Source: Chimaeribacter arupi (GTDB lineage: Bacteria > Pseudomonadota > Gammaproteobacteria > Enterobacterales > Enterobacteriaceae). Taken from it: DNA of 64,000 nucleotides. Shown here piece by piece: positions 1 through 12,621 of this stretch. The position numbers were made by a program, and so were the translations under genes. Under the pieces are notes generated by a model. That model did not search any database and had not been told where the DNA came from. It saw only the letters and a program-made list of their open reading frames with translations. How positions within the stretch are numbered: the stretch's first letter is position 1; each line of letters starts with the position of its first letter. The DNA lies in the NCBI RefSeq assembly GCF_002858805.1, contig NZ_PJZI01000001.1, positions 1 to 64,000 on the forward strand. Direction: 5' to 3'.

Positions 1-164
1 TCCGGTGCGTTATCGATCTGGTCGAAAGCACGCGCCTGGCCACCGAATTTCTTAGCCAGTACGTTGGTGATTGCAGCAGTCAGGGTAGTTTTACCGTGGT
101 CAACGTGGCCGATAGTACCAACGTTAACGTGCGGTTTTTTACGTTCAAATTTTTCTTTAGACAC
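1..164 (-). CDS. tuf: Elongation factor Tu, N-terminal part (cut by window edge)
   Basis: This is the first 54 codons of EF-Tu, the GTPase that brings aminoacyl-tRNA to the ribosome. The translation begins (V/M)[15 protein letters not shown] and includes the P-loop GHVDHGKT at about residues 19-26. The rest lies beyond the left edge. The start is a GTG at 162-164, as in E. coli tufA, preceded on the minus strand by an AAGGAA ribosome binding site. It is the last gene of the rpsL-rpsG-fusA-tuf string and lies 71 bp after fusA. Enterobacteria commonly carry two tuf copies; the position after fusA makes this the tufA-type copy. Confidence 0.97.
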   Translation of the reverse strand, partial: MSKEKFERKKPHVNVGTIGHVDHGKTTLTAAITNVLAKKFGGQARAFDQIDNAP

Positions 165-183
165 GGCTATATTCCTTAATCTT

Positions 184-209
184 GTGCTCCCCCCTATTGG
201 AGAGAGCAC
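184..209 (-). other. Intercistronic hairpin between fusA and tuf
   Basis: Read on the minus strand, the fusA-tuf spacer folds into an 11-bp stem with two G-U pairs and a 4-base loop AATA (arms 199-209 and 184-194). No U-run follows, so it does not look like an intrinsic terminator. A role in mRNA processing, or in partial attenuation that helps set the high EF-Tu to EF-G ratio, is only an inference. Confidence 0.5.
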
Positions 210-235
210 GGGATCATTGTGTTAAACCCGAAGGC

Positions 236-2359
<2,124 letters not shown>

Positions 2360-2446
2360 CTATCACTAGGACGTTCAAGTTCAGTTAACCCAAGCGGGTT
2401 GGCTTCTTGAAGCGCCCGCTTGGTTAGCATAACTACGGCGTGGTGA

Positions 2447-3807
<1,361 letters not shown>

Positions 3808-3817
3808 GGGGTACCTG

Positions 3818-4177
3818 TTAAAAAGTCATGACGGCATCAAAACCGGCCAGCCGCTTACGCAGTGCCTCCGGGGCCAGCACCTCGGCATCGAGTACCCAGT
3901 CCAGATCAACCGGCAGGCCACGTGCCTGAAGGGAGGCCTCACACAGGTAACACTGTTCCACGTCATAAAGCGGCAGGACACCAAAGGTCGCGATGTAATT
4001 ACGGGCCAGAATTTTTTCCGGGGTTTGATGGGGAAGCAGTTGCAATACACCGTCCCCCACAAAAAACACCCCTACCTGCTCGCTGAGCGCAGAGGTGGCC
4101 AGCAGGGCATCCAACCCCTCGCGGCCTGCAGAGGTGCCATGTGGCCCGCGGGTAAAGACAAACGCCACACGTTTCAT
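3818..4177 (-). CDS. tusC: Sulfurtransferase complex subunit TusC
   Basis: TusC (DsrF family) is the second subunit of the TusBCD sulfur relay. The 119-residue product starts [21 protein letters not shown] and equals the E. coli length. An in-frame ATG four codons earlier (4187-4189) overlaps the tusD stop, but it lacks a Shine-Dalgarno sequence. The chosen ATG has GGA seven bases upstream. The family motifs LLATSAL and RNYIATF are present. It is translationally close to tusD. Confidence 0.95.
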   Translation of the reverse strand: MKRVAFVFTRGPHGTSAGREGLDALLATSALSEQVGVFFVGDGVLQLLPHQTPEKILARNYIATFGVLPLYDVEQCYLCEASLQARGLPVDLDWVLDAEVLAPEALRKRLAGFDAVMTF

Positions 4178-4188
4178 ATTTTCGTCCA

Positions 4189-4578
4189 TCAGAATTGCAC
4201 CAGCCGGTCACAGCTCAGCGCGGCTTCCGCCAATGCGCCCAGGCCGCTCAGGGTAAACCCGGCCTGCAGGTTGGCCTGTCCCAGCGCGAGTTGCTGTGCT
4301 TCATGGTCGTCAGTGACGCCACGGCGCAATGCCGCCGCCACACAGACATTCAAGGCAACCTGATGTTCTGCGGCCAGTTGCTGCCAGGCACGCACCAGGT
4401 CAAATTCATCACCGGCCGGTGCCGTGAGCTGGTTGGCATTCAACACGCCTTCCCGATAAAAGAACACGCTTTCCAGCCGGTGCCCTTCGGCCAGCAGCGC
4501 CTGCGCAAATTGCCAGGCAGAGCTGGCTTGCTGTGTCCCGTAAGCCGGGCCGGTGACCAGTAAGGCATAACGCAGCAT
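4189..4578 (-). CDS. tusD: Sulfurtransferase complex subunit TusD
   Basis: TusD (DsrE family, 129 residues) carries the catalytic cysteine of the TusBCD complex, which accepts a persulfide from TusA. The likely active cysteine is Cys79 in [12 protein letters not shown], equivalent to Cys78 in E. coli. The start ATG touches the yheO stop (one-base overlap at 4578), so the two genes are probably translationally coupled. Confidence 0.96.
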   Translation of the reverse strand: MLRYALLVTGPAYGTQQASSAWQFAQALLAEGHRLESVFFYREGVLNANQLTAPAGDEFDLVRAWQQLAAEHQVALNVCVAAALRRGVTDDHEAQQLALGQANLQAGFTLSGLGALAEAALSCDRLVQF

Positions 4579-5300
4579 CAGCGGTCATTGCCCAGCAGGT
4601 CACCGCTCTTAAATTGGCGGATATAGAGATAAACCGTATGTTTGGAGATATTGAGCCGGTCGGCCACCTGGTTAATGGCGTCTTTGATGTCAAAAATCCC
4701 CTTCTCATACAGGTTCAAAACCACCTGCCGGTTTTTGGCGTTGTTGGAGACGTTGCGATCGGCGTTGACCTCTTCGATGGTGAACTCCAGCGTCTGCGCG
4801 ACCAAATCGTCCACTGACGACGCAAAGTTGACCGACGAACCGACTTCCTGCGCCTCCGGCGGCATAAAGGTCTGCATAATCTGGGAGAACGGCACATCCA
4901 GGTTCATGTTGATGCACAACAGCCCGATAACCCGCTGCTCCTGGTTGCGGATGGCAATGGTCACTGATTTCATCAGCACGCCGCTTTTTGCCCGCGTAAA
5001 ATAGGCATTGGAGACGCTGCTGTCGGCGCCGGCCATGTCATGCAACATCCGCAGAGCCAGATCGGTAATCGGTGAGCCGATCTTACGGCCGGTGTGTTCA
5101 CCGTTGGCGATCCTGACCGCTGAGCACTTCAGATCTTCCAGCGAGTGCAGGACAATTTCGCAATGCGAACCGATCAGCATCGCCAGCCCGTCTACCACCG
5201 CTTCATAAGATTTCAGAATTTCATAATCGGTGGCGGTAAAAGGGCGTTGTTCCAGCAGATCAAGGTCGCTGGTTTCGCCAGGTAAGAGCGAATTAGACAT
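4578..5300 (-). CDS. yheO: YheO family DNA-binding transcriptional regulator
   Basis: The 240-residue product starts [16 protein letters not shown] and has the E. coli YheO length. It has an N-terminal PAS-like YheO domain ([12 protein letters not shown] onwards) and a C-terminal helix-turn-helix of the DUF2087/YheO type, in the segment [20 protein letters not shown]. Earlier ATG codons in frame (for example 5349-5351) would add residues absent from relatives. It heads the tusDCB cluster. The ligand and targets are not established, so regulation of the neighbouring sulfur relay genes is only an inference. Confidence 0.93.
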   Translation of the reverse strand: MSNSLLPGETSDLDLLEQRPFTATDYEILKSYEAVVDGLAMLIGSHCEIVLHSLEDLKCSAVRIANGEHTGRKIGSPITDLALRMLHDMAGADSSVSNAYFTRAKSGVLMKSVTIAIRNQEQRVIGLLCINMNLDVPFSQIMQTFMPPEAQEVGSSVNFASSVDDLVAQTLEFTIEEVNADRNVSNNAKNRQVVLNLYEKGIFDIKDAINQVADRLNISKHTVYLYIRQFKSGDLLGNDR

Positions 5301-5502
5301 CGGAGATACCATCCTCTGTGTAGAGAGCCTACCCGGCTTCCCGCCGGCAGGCTCATCACGCAATATCTTTAGGCCGTCAGTCTAGCAAATCTGCGGGAGT
5401 AACGACGCCGGAATTGCTAAAGACGTTATGCCTGTGGGCGAAAGGCGTCAAGTTATCCACATCAGCCCGGTGTGATGAGGCGTGAGACCAGGGAAAAGGC
5501 AT

Positions 5503-5533
5503 AAAAAAACCGCCGCCCGGAGGCAGCGGTTTT
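5503..5533 (-). terminator. Intrinsic terminator of fkpA
   Basis: On the minus strand, AACCGCTGCC, a short loop and GGCGGTT are followed by a seven-base U-run, 20-50 bp after the fkpA stop. The stretch between it and yheO (5301-5502) shows no gene and presumably holds the yheO promoter. Confidence 0.85.
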
Positions 5534-5552
5534 CAGCAGAAACCAGGGCGGG

Positions 5553-6389
5553 TTATTGCCCTTTGGCGCCCGCGTCAGCAGCGTCAGCCGGTTTTTCTGC
5601 TTTCGCATCCCCTTTCGGCGCAGCTTTCACATCCAGCAGTTCAACATTGAACACCAGCGTGGAGTTAGCCGGGATACCCGGGACACCGGTTTTACCGTAA
5701 GCCAGTTCCGGCGGGATGACCAGGGTGATCTTGCCGCCTTTTTTGATGTGTTTCAGGCCTTCGGTCCAGCCTGGGATAACGCCGTCCAGACGGAAGGAGA
5801 GCGGCTCACCACGGGTATAGGAGTTATCGAACTCCGTGCCGTCGGTCAGGGTGCCCTTGTAGTTCACCACGACAGTGTCGCTGTCTTTCGGCGTATCACC
5901 GGTACCAGGTTTCTCTACCTGGTACAGCAGGCCGGATTCTGTTTTCTTCACGCCTTTTTCTTTGGCGAACTTATCGCGGTATGCCTGGCCTTTGGCCGCA
6001 TTTTCCTGCGCGTCTTTTTCCATCTTCGCCTGAGCAGACGCTTTTACGCGCGCTTCAAAGGCTTGCAGGGTCTGTTCAATTTCCTGGTCAGAGAGTTTGC
6101 TCTTGTCGGCAAACGCATCCTGAACACCGGAGATCAGCTGCTCTTTGTCCAGCTTGATGCCCAGCTTCTCTTGCTCTTTCAGGGAGTTATCCATGTAACG
6201 GCCCAGGGAGGCACCCAGCGCATACGCGGATTGCTGATCTTCATTTTTGAAGGCGCTGTTAACGGCCGGGGCGGCCGCGGCGGCGGTAGTCTCTGCTGCT
6301 TTAGCCGTATCCGCCGCCATCACCTGAGTGGCGCTCAATGCCATTGCCATTGTTGTTGCCAACAAGGTTACGTTAAAAAGTGATTTCAT
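5553..6389 (-). CDS. fkpA: Periplasmic FKBP-type peptidyl-prolyl isomerase/chaperone FkpA
   Basis: FkpA is a periplasmic prolyl isomerase and chaperone. The 278-residue product starts MKSLFNVTLLATTMAMALSA, with a signal peptide cut after VMA near residue 25. An N-terminal dimerisation helix domain (about residues 45-140) follows, then an FKBP domain (about 160-255) with the conserved VVVNYKGTLTDGTEFD, PGWTEGL and PPELAYG motifs. A low-complexity Lys/Ala/Asp tail follows. A 13-codon upstream extension in frame lacks a sensible ribosome binding site. The gene has its own terminator and a sigma-E-like promoter. Confidence 0.97.
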   Translation of the reverse strand: MKSLFNVTLLATTMAMALSATQVMAADTAKAAETTAAAAAPAVNSAFKNEDQQSAYALGASLGRYMDNSLKEQEKLGIKLDKEQLISGVQDAFADKSKLSDQEIEQTLQAFEARVKASAQAKMEKDAQENAAKGQAYRDKFAKEKGVKKTESGLLYQVEKPGTGDTPKDSDTVVVNYKGTLTDGTEFDNSYTRGEPLSFRLDGVIPGWTEGLKHIKKGGKITLVIPPELAYGKTGVPGIPANSTLVFNVELLDVKAAPKGDAKAEKPADAADAGAKGQ

Positions 6390-6507
6390 CCATTTCTCCA
6401 ATGGCTTAGGGGGTATGGCCCCAAGCAACGATTACAAAATTTCTCTGGCTACTATAACTGTCTGCGCGGCGGCAAAACAATCTCTATACTCACCAAATGC
6501 GTTATAT

Positions 6508-6535
6508 TCCGACCCTGATTCCCCCAGGAAGTTTC
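6508..6535 (-). promoter_or_regulatory. Candidate sigma-E promoter of fkpA
   Basis: On the minus strand GAAACTT (6529-6535) and TCGGA (6508-6512) are separated by 16 bp. The sigma-E consensus is roughly GGAACTT, 15-16 bp, then GTCTAA or TCTGA. fkpA is a known envelope-stress (sigma-E) gene in E. coli, which supports the assignment. The -10 match is imperfect. Confidence 0.5.
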
Positions 6536-6657
6536 GTTTCCGGTGAATTCATCGTGTTACCGCCGGGCGAGACACCAAGCAATCCGCGGACAATGCAGGT
6601 AGAATCCTGCTTCTTACCCCGATCCGCCGGACCGGCGAATGACAGAGGACAGCAAGT

Positions 6658-6876
6658 ATGGATCAGAACGCCTTCGAACAACGGTTAGACATGCTGGAAA
6701 GCCGCCTGGCCTTTCAGGAAGTGACGATCGAGGAGCTGAATCTGATTGTGACAGAACACCAGCTTGAGATGAGTAAACTTCAGGACCGCCTGCGCCTGCT
6801 GACGGAAAAACTGCGCGCGGCACAGCCTTCAGCGGTTGCGCATCCGTCGGAAGAGACCCCGCCGCCGCATTATTGA
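6658..6876 (+). CDS. slyX: SlyX family protein
   Basis: A 72-residue, mostly helical protein that matches SlyX throughout: [20 protein letters not shown], then a heptad-like coiled-coil region to about residue 55 and a Pro-rich end finishing PPPHY. Its function is unknown. It lies between the divergent fkpA and the convergent slyD, the arrangement seen in E. coli. Confidence 0.95.
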   Translation: MDQNAFEQRLDMLESRLAFQEVTIEELNLIVTEHQLEMSKLQDRLRLLTEKLRAAQPSAVAHPSEETPPPHY

Positions 6877-6913
6877 GGGGACGCCGGTCGAAAAACGCCA
6901 GGCTCCGCGCATA

Positions 6914-6942
6914 AAAAAGGCTGCCTCAGGCAGCCTTTTTTG
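6914..6942. terminator. Bidirectional terminator between slyX and slyD
   Basis: A perfect palindromic stem GGCTGCCT/AGGCAGCC is flanked by A-rich sequence on the left and a T-run on the right, so it can stop both slyX (plus) and slyD (minus) transcripts. Confidence 0.9.
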
Positions 6943-6984
6943 TGGCACGCGCTCAGGGTGACGAGCGCTTATTGGTGCCGGTGC

Positions 6985-7572
6985 TTAGTGGCAGCCACAG
7001 CCGCCGTTACCGCATCCGCCTTTACCATGATCATGGTCGTGATCGTGGTCATGGCCGTGACCGCCGCAGCAGCCGTCGCCGTGGTCATGGCCGTGGTGGT
7101 GGTCGTGCTCGCCGTGAACGTGGCCGTGGGCCAGTTCTTCTTCGGTCGCTTCACGAATCGCCACAACTTCAACGTTGAAGTTCAGGTTCTGACCAGCCAG
7201 CATGTGGTTACCGTCAACGGTCACGTGGTCGTCTTCCACATCGGTGATTTCAACCGGGACCTGACCCTGATCGGTATCCGCCATAAAACGCATCCCTACC
7301 TGCAGTTCGTCAACGCCCATGAAGACGTCTTTCGGTACACGCTGCACCAGGTTTTCGTCATAGTTACCGTAGGCTTCGTTCGCGCCGACATGCACGTCGA
7401 AACGATCGCCGACGTCATGACCTTCCAGCGCGTTTTCCAGACCTGCGATCAGGGAACCGTGACCGTGCAGATAGTCCAGCGGCGCACTCACCGGAGACTC
7501 ATCAACCAACACACCGTCTTCTGTACGTACCTGGTAAGCCAGGCTGACCACCAGGTCTTTTGCAACTTTCAT
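6985..7572 (-). CDS. slyD: FKBP-type peptidyl-prolyl isomerase SlyD
   Basis: SlyD is a cytoplasmic prolyl isomerase and metallochaperone that delivers nickel to hydrogenase maturation. The 195-residue product has the FKBP halves at about residues 1-70 and 120-148, with the insert-in-flap chaperone domain between them. The tail (about 148-195) is rich in His, Asp and Cys, with repeated HDH units and the end GCGNGGCGCH, the nickel-binding region. The length matches E. coli (196). The repetitive histidine codons produce misleading open frames on the other strand. Confidence 0.97.
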   Translation of the reverse strand: MKVAKDLVVSLAYQVRTEDGVLVDESPVSAPLDYLHGHGSLIAGLENALEGHDVGDRFDVHVGANEAYGNYDENLVQRVPKDVFMGVDELQVGMRFMADTDQGQVPVEITDVEDDHVTVDGNHMLAGQNLNFNVEVVAIREATEEELAHGHVHGEHDHHHGHDHGDGCCGGHGHDHDHDHDHGKGGCGNGGCGCH

Positions 7573-7666
7573 GATATCTCCTACCGTTGGAAAGCAAATT
7601 GGCGCAGATTGTAGCGGAAATCTGCGGCGCTGTACTCATCAGCATAAAAAAACGCGTCGCGACACC

Positions 7667-7870
7667 CTACTCAGGATGGAAAATACCGATAACCTGTTCT
7701 TGCGGGCGCACATGCTGCTTAACCTGTTCTTCCGTCTGACGCTGATGATGGCCGCATTTGACACACTCCACCACTTCCACCTGATCCTCGCGCCATAACA
7801 TCAGGCTGTCCAGCGCCTTACACTGCGGGCAAACGGCCCCGGCAATGAAGCGCTTACGTGTTGCTGACAT
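7667..7870 (-). CDS. yheV: YheV family putative zinc-ribbon protein
   Basis: A 67-residue protein starting MSATRKRFIAGAVCPQC, the same size as E. coli YheV. Two CxxC pairs (CPQC and CVKC) suggest a zinc ribbon, and the family end EQVIGIFHP is present. A 32-codon upstream extension in frame is not supported by relatives. It lies between slyD and kefB on the same strand. Function unknown. Confidence 0.93.
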   Translation of the reverse strand: MSATRKRFIAGAVCPQCKALDSLMLWREDQVEVVECVKCGHHQRQTEEQVKQHVRPQEQVIGIFHPE

Positions 7871-8038
7871 GCTGTTGACTCCAGAATAAACCGCCATACT
7901 TCCGGTCTGTCTGACTATCCGGATGCACCTCGGCCGGAAAAGGTTCTTTCCAATGAAATAAAGCACCGGACGTCACGCCCGGCGCTTCGCACTGACTACC
8001 AGTCTAGAACGGATAGGCGCACACCTCAATCCGTGTGG

Positions 8039-9847
8039 CTATTCATGTTCATCCCAGCCATCCCGCTGGCGGCGTTCATTATGCATCTCACGTTCAAAAA
8101 TATCCTCCAGCTCACGCCGTGCCTCGCGGATGCGGGAGATTTGCGCCACCTCGCCCTGGCGCTGCGGCACCAGCTCGCGCAACATGCGCATATCCAGCCG
8201 CCGGAAATGCTGCTGCGCACGGTAGGCCTGATGCGGGTGCATCCCTAAAGTAGTCAATGCTTTACGGCCCAGCTCCAGCGCGCTGGAAAAGGTTTCACGC
8301 GAGAAGTTCGCCACCCCGGCCTGTAACAGTTCATGGGCTTCCACACGGCCGCGGGCGCGCGCCAGAATCTCCAGGTCAGGGAAATATTGCTGGCATAAAC
8401 GCACGATCGCCATCGTGTCTTCCGGGTCGTTACAGGTGATCACTATCGAGCGCGCTTTCCCGGCACCGGCGGCGCGCAGCAGTTCCAGTTCGGTGGCATC
8501 GCCGTAGTAGACGTGATAGCCGTAGCTGCGCATCAGGCTGACGGCGCTGATGTCCCGCTCCAGCACGGTAATGCGCATTTTATTGGCGATCAGCAAACGG
8601 CCAATCACCTGCCCAAAGCGCCCGAAGCCCACCACAATCACCTGGGGATCGTCATCTTCCACATGGTGTTGTTCATCCTGCTCCTCCTGCGCGTTATAGC
8701 GCCGGGCCAGCAGGCGATCGATGTTCTGCATCAGCAGCGGTGTGGTCATCATTGACAGCGTCACCACCACCAGCAGCAGCGCCAGCTGGTCGGACGAAAT
8801 CACCCGCTGCGCGGCGGCAGCCGAGAAAATCACAAACGCGAATTCACCGCCCTGGCTCAGCACCCCGGCAAATTGCAGCCTGACCGAGCGGCCAAGGCCA
8901 AACCCCCTGGCCAGCGCATACAGGATGCTGCTTTTCACCAGCACCAGCAGCGCGACGCCAATCAGCACCTGCACCACATGGGTGTAAAATACGCCCAGAT
9001 TGAGCGCCATCCCTACCGAGATAAAGAACAGGCCGAGCAGCAGCCCTTTGAACGGCTCAATGGCAATCTCCAGCTCATGCTGGTATTCGCTCTCTGCCAG
9101 CAGCACCCCGGCGATAAACGTGCCGAGCGCCATCGAAAAGCCCAGCGCATCCATAAACAGCGCAGCGCCCAGCACCGTCAGCAGCGCCGCGGCGGTAAAG
9201 ACTTCACGTACCTTGGCCGCCACAATAAACCGCAACAGCGGCCGCAGCAGGTATCGCCCGCCGATCAGCATCCCGCCAAACGCCGCGGTTTTCATGGCAA
9301 TCCGGCTCCAGTCATACTCCCCTTCCCCGGCACCGGCCAGCAACGGGATCAACGCCAGCGCAGGGATCACCGCCATATCCTGGAACAGCAGCACCGAGAA
9401 GCCGAGCTGGCCGCCCTCATTGCGCTTCATGCCTTTGTCTTCCATCAGCTGCAACGCCATCGCCGTGGAAGACATCGCCAGCCCGATGCCGCCAATCACC
9501 GCCGCCTGCCAGGCAAACTGAGTAAAGTAGAGCAGTGCGCTGAGTACCGCCGCCGTCAGCAGCACCTGCCCGGCACCCACGCCAAAAATAGAGCGCCGCA
9601 ATTGCCACAACTTGGCCGGGTTCAGCTCCAGCCCGATGATAAACATCAGGAACACCACGCCCAGTTCGGAGAAGTGCAGAATCTCCTCCACGTCGCGGAT
9701 CACCCCAACGCCCCAAGGGCCGATGGCAATGCCCGCCAGCAGGTAGCCCAGTACCGCGCCGATCCCCAGCCGCTGGGCAATCGGTACGGCCACCACGGCG
9801 GCGAACAGGAAAATCAGTGCCGCCGTCAGTACATGCGATCCTTCCAT
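8039..9847 (-). CDS. kefB: Glutathione-gated K+/H+ antiporter KefB
   Basis: KefB is an inner-membrane potassium efflux system, held shut by glutathione and opened by glutathione adducts, acidifying the cytoplasm to protect against electrophiles. The 602-residue product has an N-terminal CPA2 antiporter domain (about 12 membrane helices, residues 5-380) with the family segment [14 protein letters not shown]-terminal KTN/TrkA-N nucleotide-binding domain starts near residue 400 with [11 protein letters not shown]. The length matches E. coli (601). Its ATG directly abuts the kefG stop (TAGATG), so the ancillary protein and channel are translationally coupled. Confidence 0.97.
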   Translation of the reverse strand: MEGSHVLTAALIFLFAAVVAVPIAQRLGIGAVLGYLLAGIAIGPWGVGVIRDVEEILHFSELGVVFLMFIIGLELNPAKLWQLRRSIFGVGAGQVLLTAAVLSALLYFTQFAWQAAVIGGIGLAMSSTAMALQLMEDKGMKRNEGGQLGFSVLLFQDMAVIPALALIPLLAGAGEGEYDWSRIAMKTAAFGGMLIGGRYLLRPLLRFIVAAKVREVFTAAALLTVLGAALFMDALGFSMALGTFIAGVLLAESEYQHELEIAIEPFKGLLLGLFFISVGMALNLGVFYTHVVQVLIGVALLVLVKSSILYALARGFGLGRSVRLQFAGVLSQGGEFAFVIFSAAAAQRVISSDQLALLLVVVTLSMMTTPLLMQNIDRLLARRYNAQEEQDEQHHVEDDDPQVIVVGFGRFGQVIGRLLIANKMRITVLERDISAVSLMRSYGYHVYYGDATELELLRAAGAGKARSIVITCNDPEDTMAIVRLCQQYFPDLEILARARGRVEAHELLQAGVANFSRETFSSALELGRKALTTLGMHPHQAYRAQQHFRRLDMRMLRELVPQRQGEVAQISRIREARRELEDIFEREMHNERRQRDGWDEHE

Positions 9848-10402
9848 CTAACGTCCTCCATTCGGCAGCGGCGAGCGCAGCCAGTCGGCATACGCGCTGG
9901 CGTGGCTGGCCAGCACATCCGGCGGCTGCCGGCGCGCCCAGTACACCACCATGGGTGAAAGCCAGTGCATACGGCACATGGCGGCGGTCAGCTCAAACGG
10001 CCGCAAAATGTCTGACATCGGGCAACGGTTATAGCCCTGTGCGCTATACGCACCCTCCGGCTCCCCGGTGGTGATCACCGTTCGCCAGTATTTGCCGTGC
10101 AAGGCGTTGCCGCCTGCCCCGCTGGCAAAGCCCCGTTCCAGCACACGGTCCATCCACTCTTTCAGCAGGGCCGGGCAACTGTAGGTATAGAGGGGATGCT
10201 GGAAAACGATGATGCTGTGCTCACGCAACAGCTGTTGTTCGTGATGGATATCAATAAAGAAATCGGGATAGTGCGCGTAGAGATCGTGCACGGTGACATG
10301 CCCGAGCTGCCGGGCCGGCGCCAGCAGGATGCGGTTGGCAACCGAGTCCTGCGATTCCGGGTGGGCGTAGAGCAGCAAAACCTTGGGCGGCTGCGACATC
10401 AT
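9848..10402 (-). CDS. kefG: KefB ancillary quinone oxidoreductase-like protein KefG
   Basis: KefG is a flavodoxin-like protein required for full KefB activity. The 184-residue product starts [20 protein letters not shown] and matches E. coli in length and motifs ([25 protein letters not shown]). The first of two adjacent ATGs, at 10400-10402, follows a strong GGAGGGA ribosome binding site; in-frame starts further upstream are not supported. It leads the kefG-kefB pair. Confidence 0.96.
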   Translation of the reverse strand: MMSQPPKVLLLYAHPESQDSVANRILLAPARQLGHVTVHDLYAHYPDFFIDIHHEQQLLREHSIIVFQHPLYTYSCPALLKEWMDRVLERGFASGAGGNALHGKYWRTVITTGEPEGAYSAQGYNRCPMSDILRPFELTAAMCRMHWLSPMVVYWARRQPPDVLASHASAYADWLRSPLPNGGR

Positions 10403-10544
10403 TCCCTCCAAAGCGTCGTCAGGGTGCGGATTTTCCGTTACCATGCTCCGCAAGATTAGATCAGGACGCCTGGCGTCTGGTTACCACGCATTGTGGTCAG
10501 CTTACCGGTCGTTAATTTAACATATTCTGAACATACGGCGCTTT

Positions 10545-12449
10545 ATGATTGTTTTCTCCTCGCTTCAAATACGACGCGGTACCAGGGTGCTGCTGGACAA
10601 CGCCACCGCGACGGTCAATCCGGGCCAGAAAGTCGGGCTGGTGGGTAAAAATGGCTGCGGTAAATCTACCCTGCTTTCGTTGCTGAAAAGTGAAATGAGT
10701 GCCGACGCCGGCAGTGTCACGTTTCCCGGCAACTGGGCGCTGGCGTGGGTGAACCAGGAGACGCCGGCGCTGGATGTCCCGGCGCTGGAGTATGTGATTG
10801 ACGGCGACCGCGAGTTCCGCCAACTGGAAGCGGAACTGGCCCAGGCCAACGAACGCAATGACGGCAACGCGATTGCGCTGGTCCACGGCAAACTGGACGC
10901 CATCCAGGCCTGGACGATCCAGTCACGCGCCTCCAGCCTGCTGCACGGGCTGGGCTTCTCGCAGAGCCAGCTCCAGCAACCGGTGAAGGATTTCTCCGGC
11001 GGCTGGCGGATGCGCCTGAACCTGGCGCAGGCGCTGGTGTGCCGCTCTGACCTGCTGCTGCTGGATGAGCCCACCAACCACCTGGACCTCGACGCCGTGA
11101 TCTGGCTGGAGAAGTGGCTGAAAAGCTACCCCGGCACCCTGCTCCTGATCTCACACGACCGGGATTTCCTCGATCCGATCGTAGACAAAATCCTGCACAT
11201 TGAGCAGCAGACGCTGAACGAATATACCGGCAACTACTCCTCGTTCGAACGCCAGCGCGCCACCAAACTGGCGCAGCAGCAGTCGCTCTACCAGAGCCAG
11301 CAGGAGAAAGTCGCGCATCTGCAAAGCTACATTGACCGTTTCCGCGCCCAGGCCACCAAAGCCAAACAGGCGCAGAGCCGCATCAAAATGCTGGAGCGCA
11401 TGGAGCTTATCGCCCCGGCACATGTGGATAACCCGTTCCACTTCAGTTTCCGCGCGCCGGAGAGCCTGCCCGACCCGTTACTGCGCATGGAAAAAGTCAG
11501 TGCCGGTTATGGCGAGCGCACTATCCTGGAGTCGATCAAGCTGAATCTGGTGCCCGGCTCGCGCATCGGCCTGCTGGGGCGCAACGGTGCCGGTAAATCG
11601 ACATTGATCAAGCTGCTGGCCGGTACCCTGCAACCGCAACAGGGCGAAATCGGCCTGGCAAAAGGGGTGAAGCTGGGTTATTTCGCCCAGCACCAACTGG
11701 AATTCCTGCGCGCCGATGAATCACCGCTGCAGCACCTGAGCCGGCTGGCCCCGCGTGAACTCGAGCAGCAACTGCGCGACTACCTCGGCGGTTTCGGCTT
11801 CCAGGGCGATCAGGTCACGGACAAAACCGAACGCTTCTCCGGCGGCGAAAAAGCGCGGCTGGTGCTGGCGCTGATTGTCTGGCAGCGCCCCAACCTGCTG
11901 CTGCTCGACGAACCGACCAACCACCTCGACCTTGATATGCGCCAGGCGCTGACGGAAGCGCTGATCGACTTCGAAGGCGCGCTGGTGGTGGTTTCGCATG
12001 ACCGGCACCTGTTGCGCTCCACCACCGACGATCTCTACCTGGTGCATGGCGGTAAAGTTGAGCAGTTCGACGGCGATCTGGAAGATTACCAGCAATGGCT
12101 GGTGGAGCTGCAACGGCAGGAGAGCCAGCAGGATGCCCCGGCCAAAGAGGCCGGCAGCAACAGCGCACAGGCGCGTAAAGACCAGAAACGCCGCGAGGCG
12201 GAGCTGCGCAGCCAGACGCAACCGCTGCGCAAAAAATTGCTGCAACTGGAGAAGCAGATGGAGAAGCTGGGCGCAGAGCTGGCCGGCGCCGAGGCACTGT
12301 TAGGCGACACAGCCCTCTACGACCCGAGCCGCAAGGCCGAACTCACCGCCTGCCTGCAAACGCAGGCGCAGGCAAAATCTGCGCTGGAAGAGGCGGAGAT
12401 GGCCTGGCTGGAGATTCAGGAGCAGCTCGAGCAGTTCGACACAGAGTAA
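10545..12449 (+). CDS. yheS: ABC-F family ATPase YheS
   Basis: A 634-residue soluble ABC-F protein, a class that binds the ribosomal E site and affects translation. It has two ABC domains. The first has Walker A GKNGCGKST (about residues 35-43), signature FSGGWRMRL and LLLDEPTNHLD. The second has GRNGAGKST (near 346), signature FSGGEKARL and a second LLLLDEPTNHLD. The linker (about 240-300) is the charged helical P-site tRNA interaction motif, and a coiled coil forms the C-terminus. Length is close to E. coli YheS (637). It diverges from kefG and ends at a good terminator. Confidence 0.96.
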   Translation: MIVFSSLQIRRGTRVLLDNATATVNPGQKVGLVGKNGCGKSTLLSLLKSEMSADAGSVTFPGNWALAWVNQETPALDVPALEYVIDGDREFRQLEAELAQANERNDGNAIALVHGKLDAIQAWTIQSRASSLLHGLGFSQSQLQQPVKDFSGGWRMRLNLAQALVCRSDLLLLDEPTNHLDLDAVIWLEKWLKSYPGTLLLISHDRDFLDPIVDKILHIEQQTLNEYTGNYSSFERQRATKLAQQQSLYQSQQEKVAHLQSYIDRFRAQATKAKQAQSRIKMLERMELIAPAHVDNPFHFSFRAPESLPDPLLRMEKVSAGYGERTILESIKLNLVPGSRIGLLGRNGAGKSTLIKLLAGTLQPQQGEIGLAKGVKLGYFAQHQLEFLRADESPLQHLSRLAPRELEQQLRDYLGGFGFQGDQVTDKTERFSGGEKARLVLALIVWQRPNLLLLDEPTNHLDLDMRQALTEALIDFEGALVVVSHDRHLLRSTTDDLYLVHGGKVEQFDGDLEDYQQWLVELQRQESQQDAPAKEAGSNSAQARKDQKRREAELRSQTQPLRKKLLQLEKQMEKLGAELAGAEALLGDTALYDPSRKAELTACLQTQAQAKSALEEAEMAWLEIQEQLEQFDTE

Positions 12450-12472
12450 CCGGCGCGGATGCCGTACAGAGA

Positions 12473-12496
12473 AGCCCGGCCATGCCGGGCTTTTTT
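12473..12496 (+). terminator. Intrinsic terminator of yheS
   Basis: AGCCCGGC, a CAT loop and GCCGGGCT followed by a T-run lie about 25 bp after the yheS stop. Confidence 0.92.
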
Positions 12497-12621
12497 CTGC
12501 GCCGTACATCCCGGGCGCGCCTGGCCCTGCGGTTGTGCGATATGATAAACATGATCAGGCTATAGTATTTACCTGACACCAATCCTTACCGCCCCTGCTG
12601 ATAAAAGAAAAACGTCACGTT

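Noticed and set aside
7020-7130. Repeat-like GTGGTCATGGCC pattern
   Set aside because: It is the reverse of the His/Asp codons in the SlyD metal-binding tail, not an independent DNA repeat.
8873-9958. 361-codon open frame antisense to kefB
   Set aside because: Low-complexity Gln/Arg/His translation covering a clear antiporter gene.
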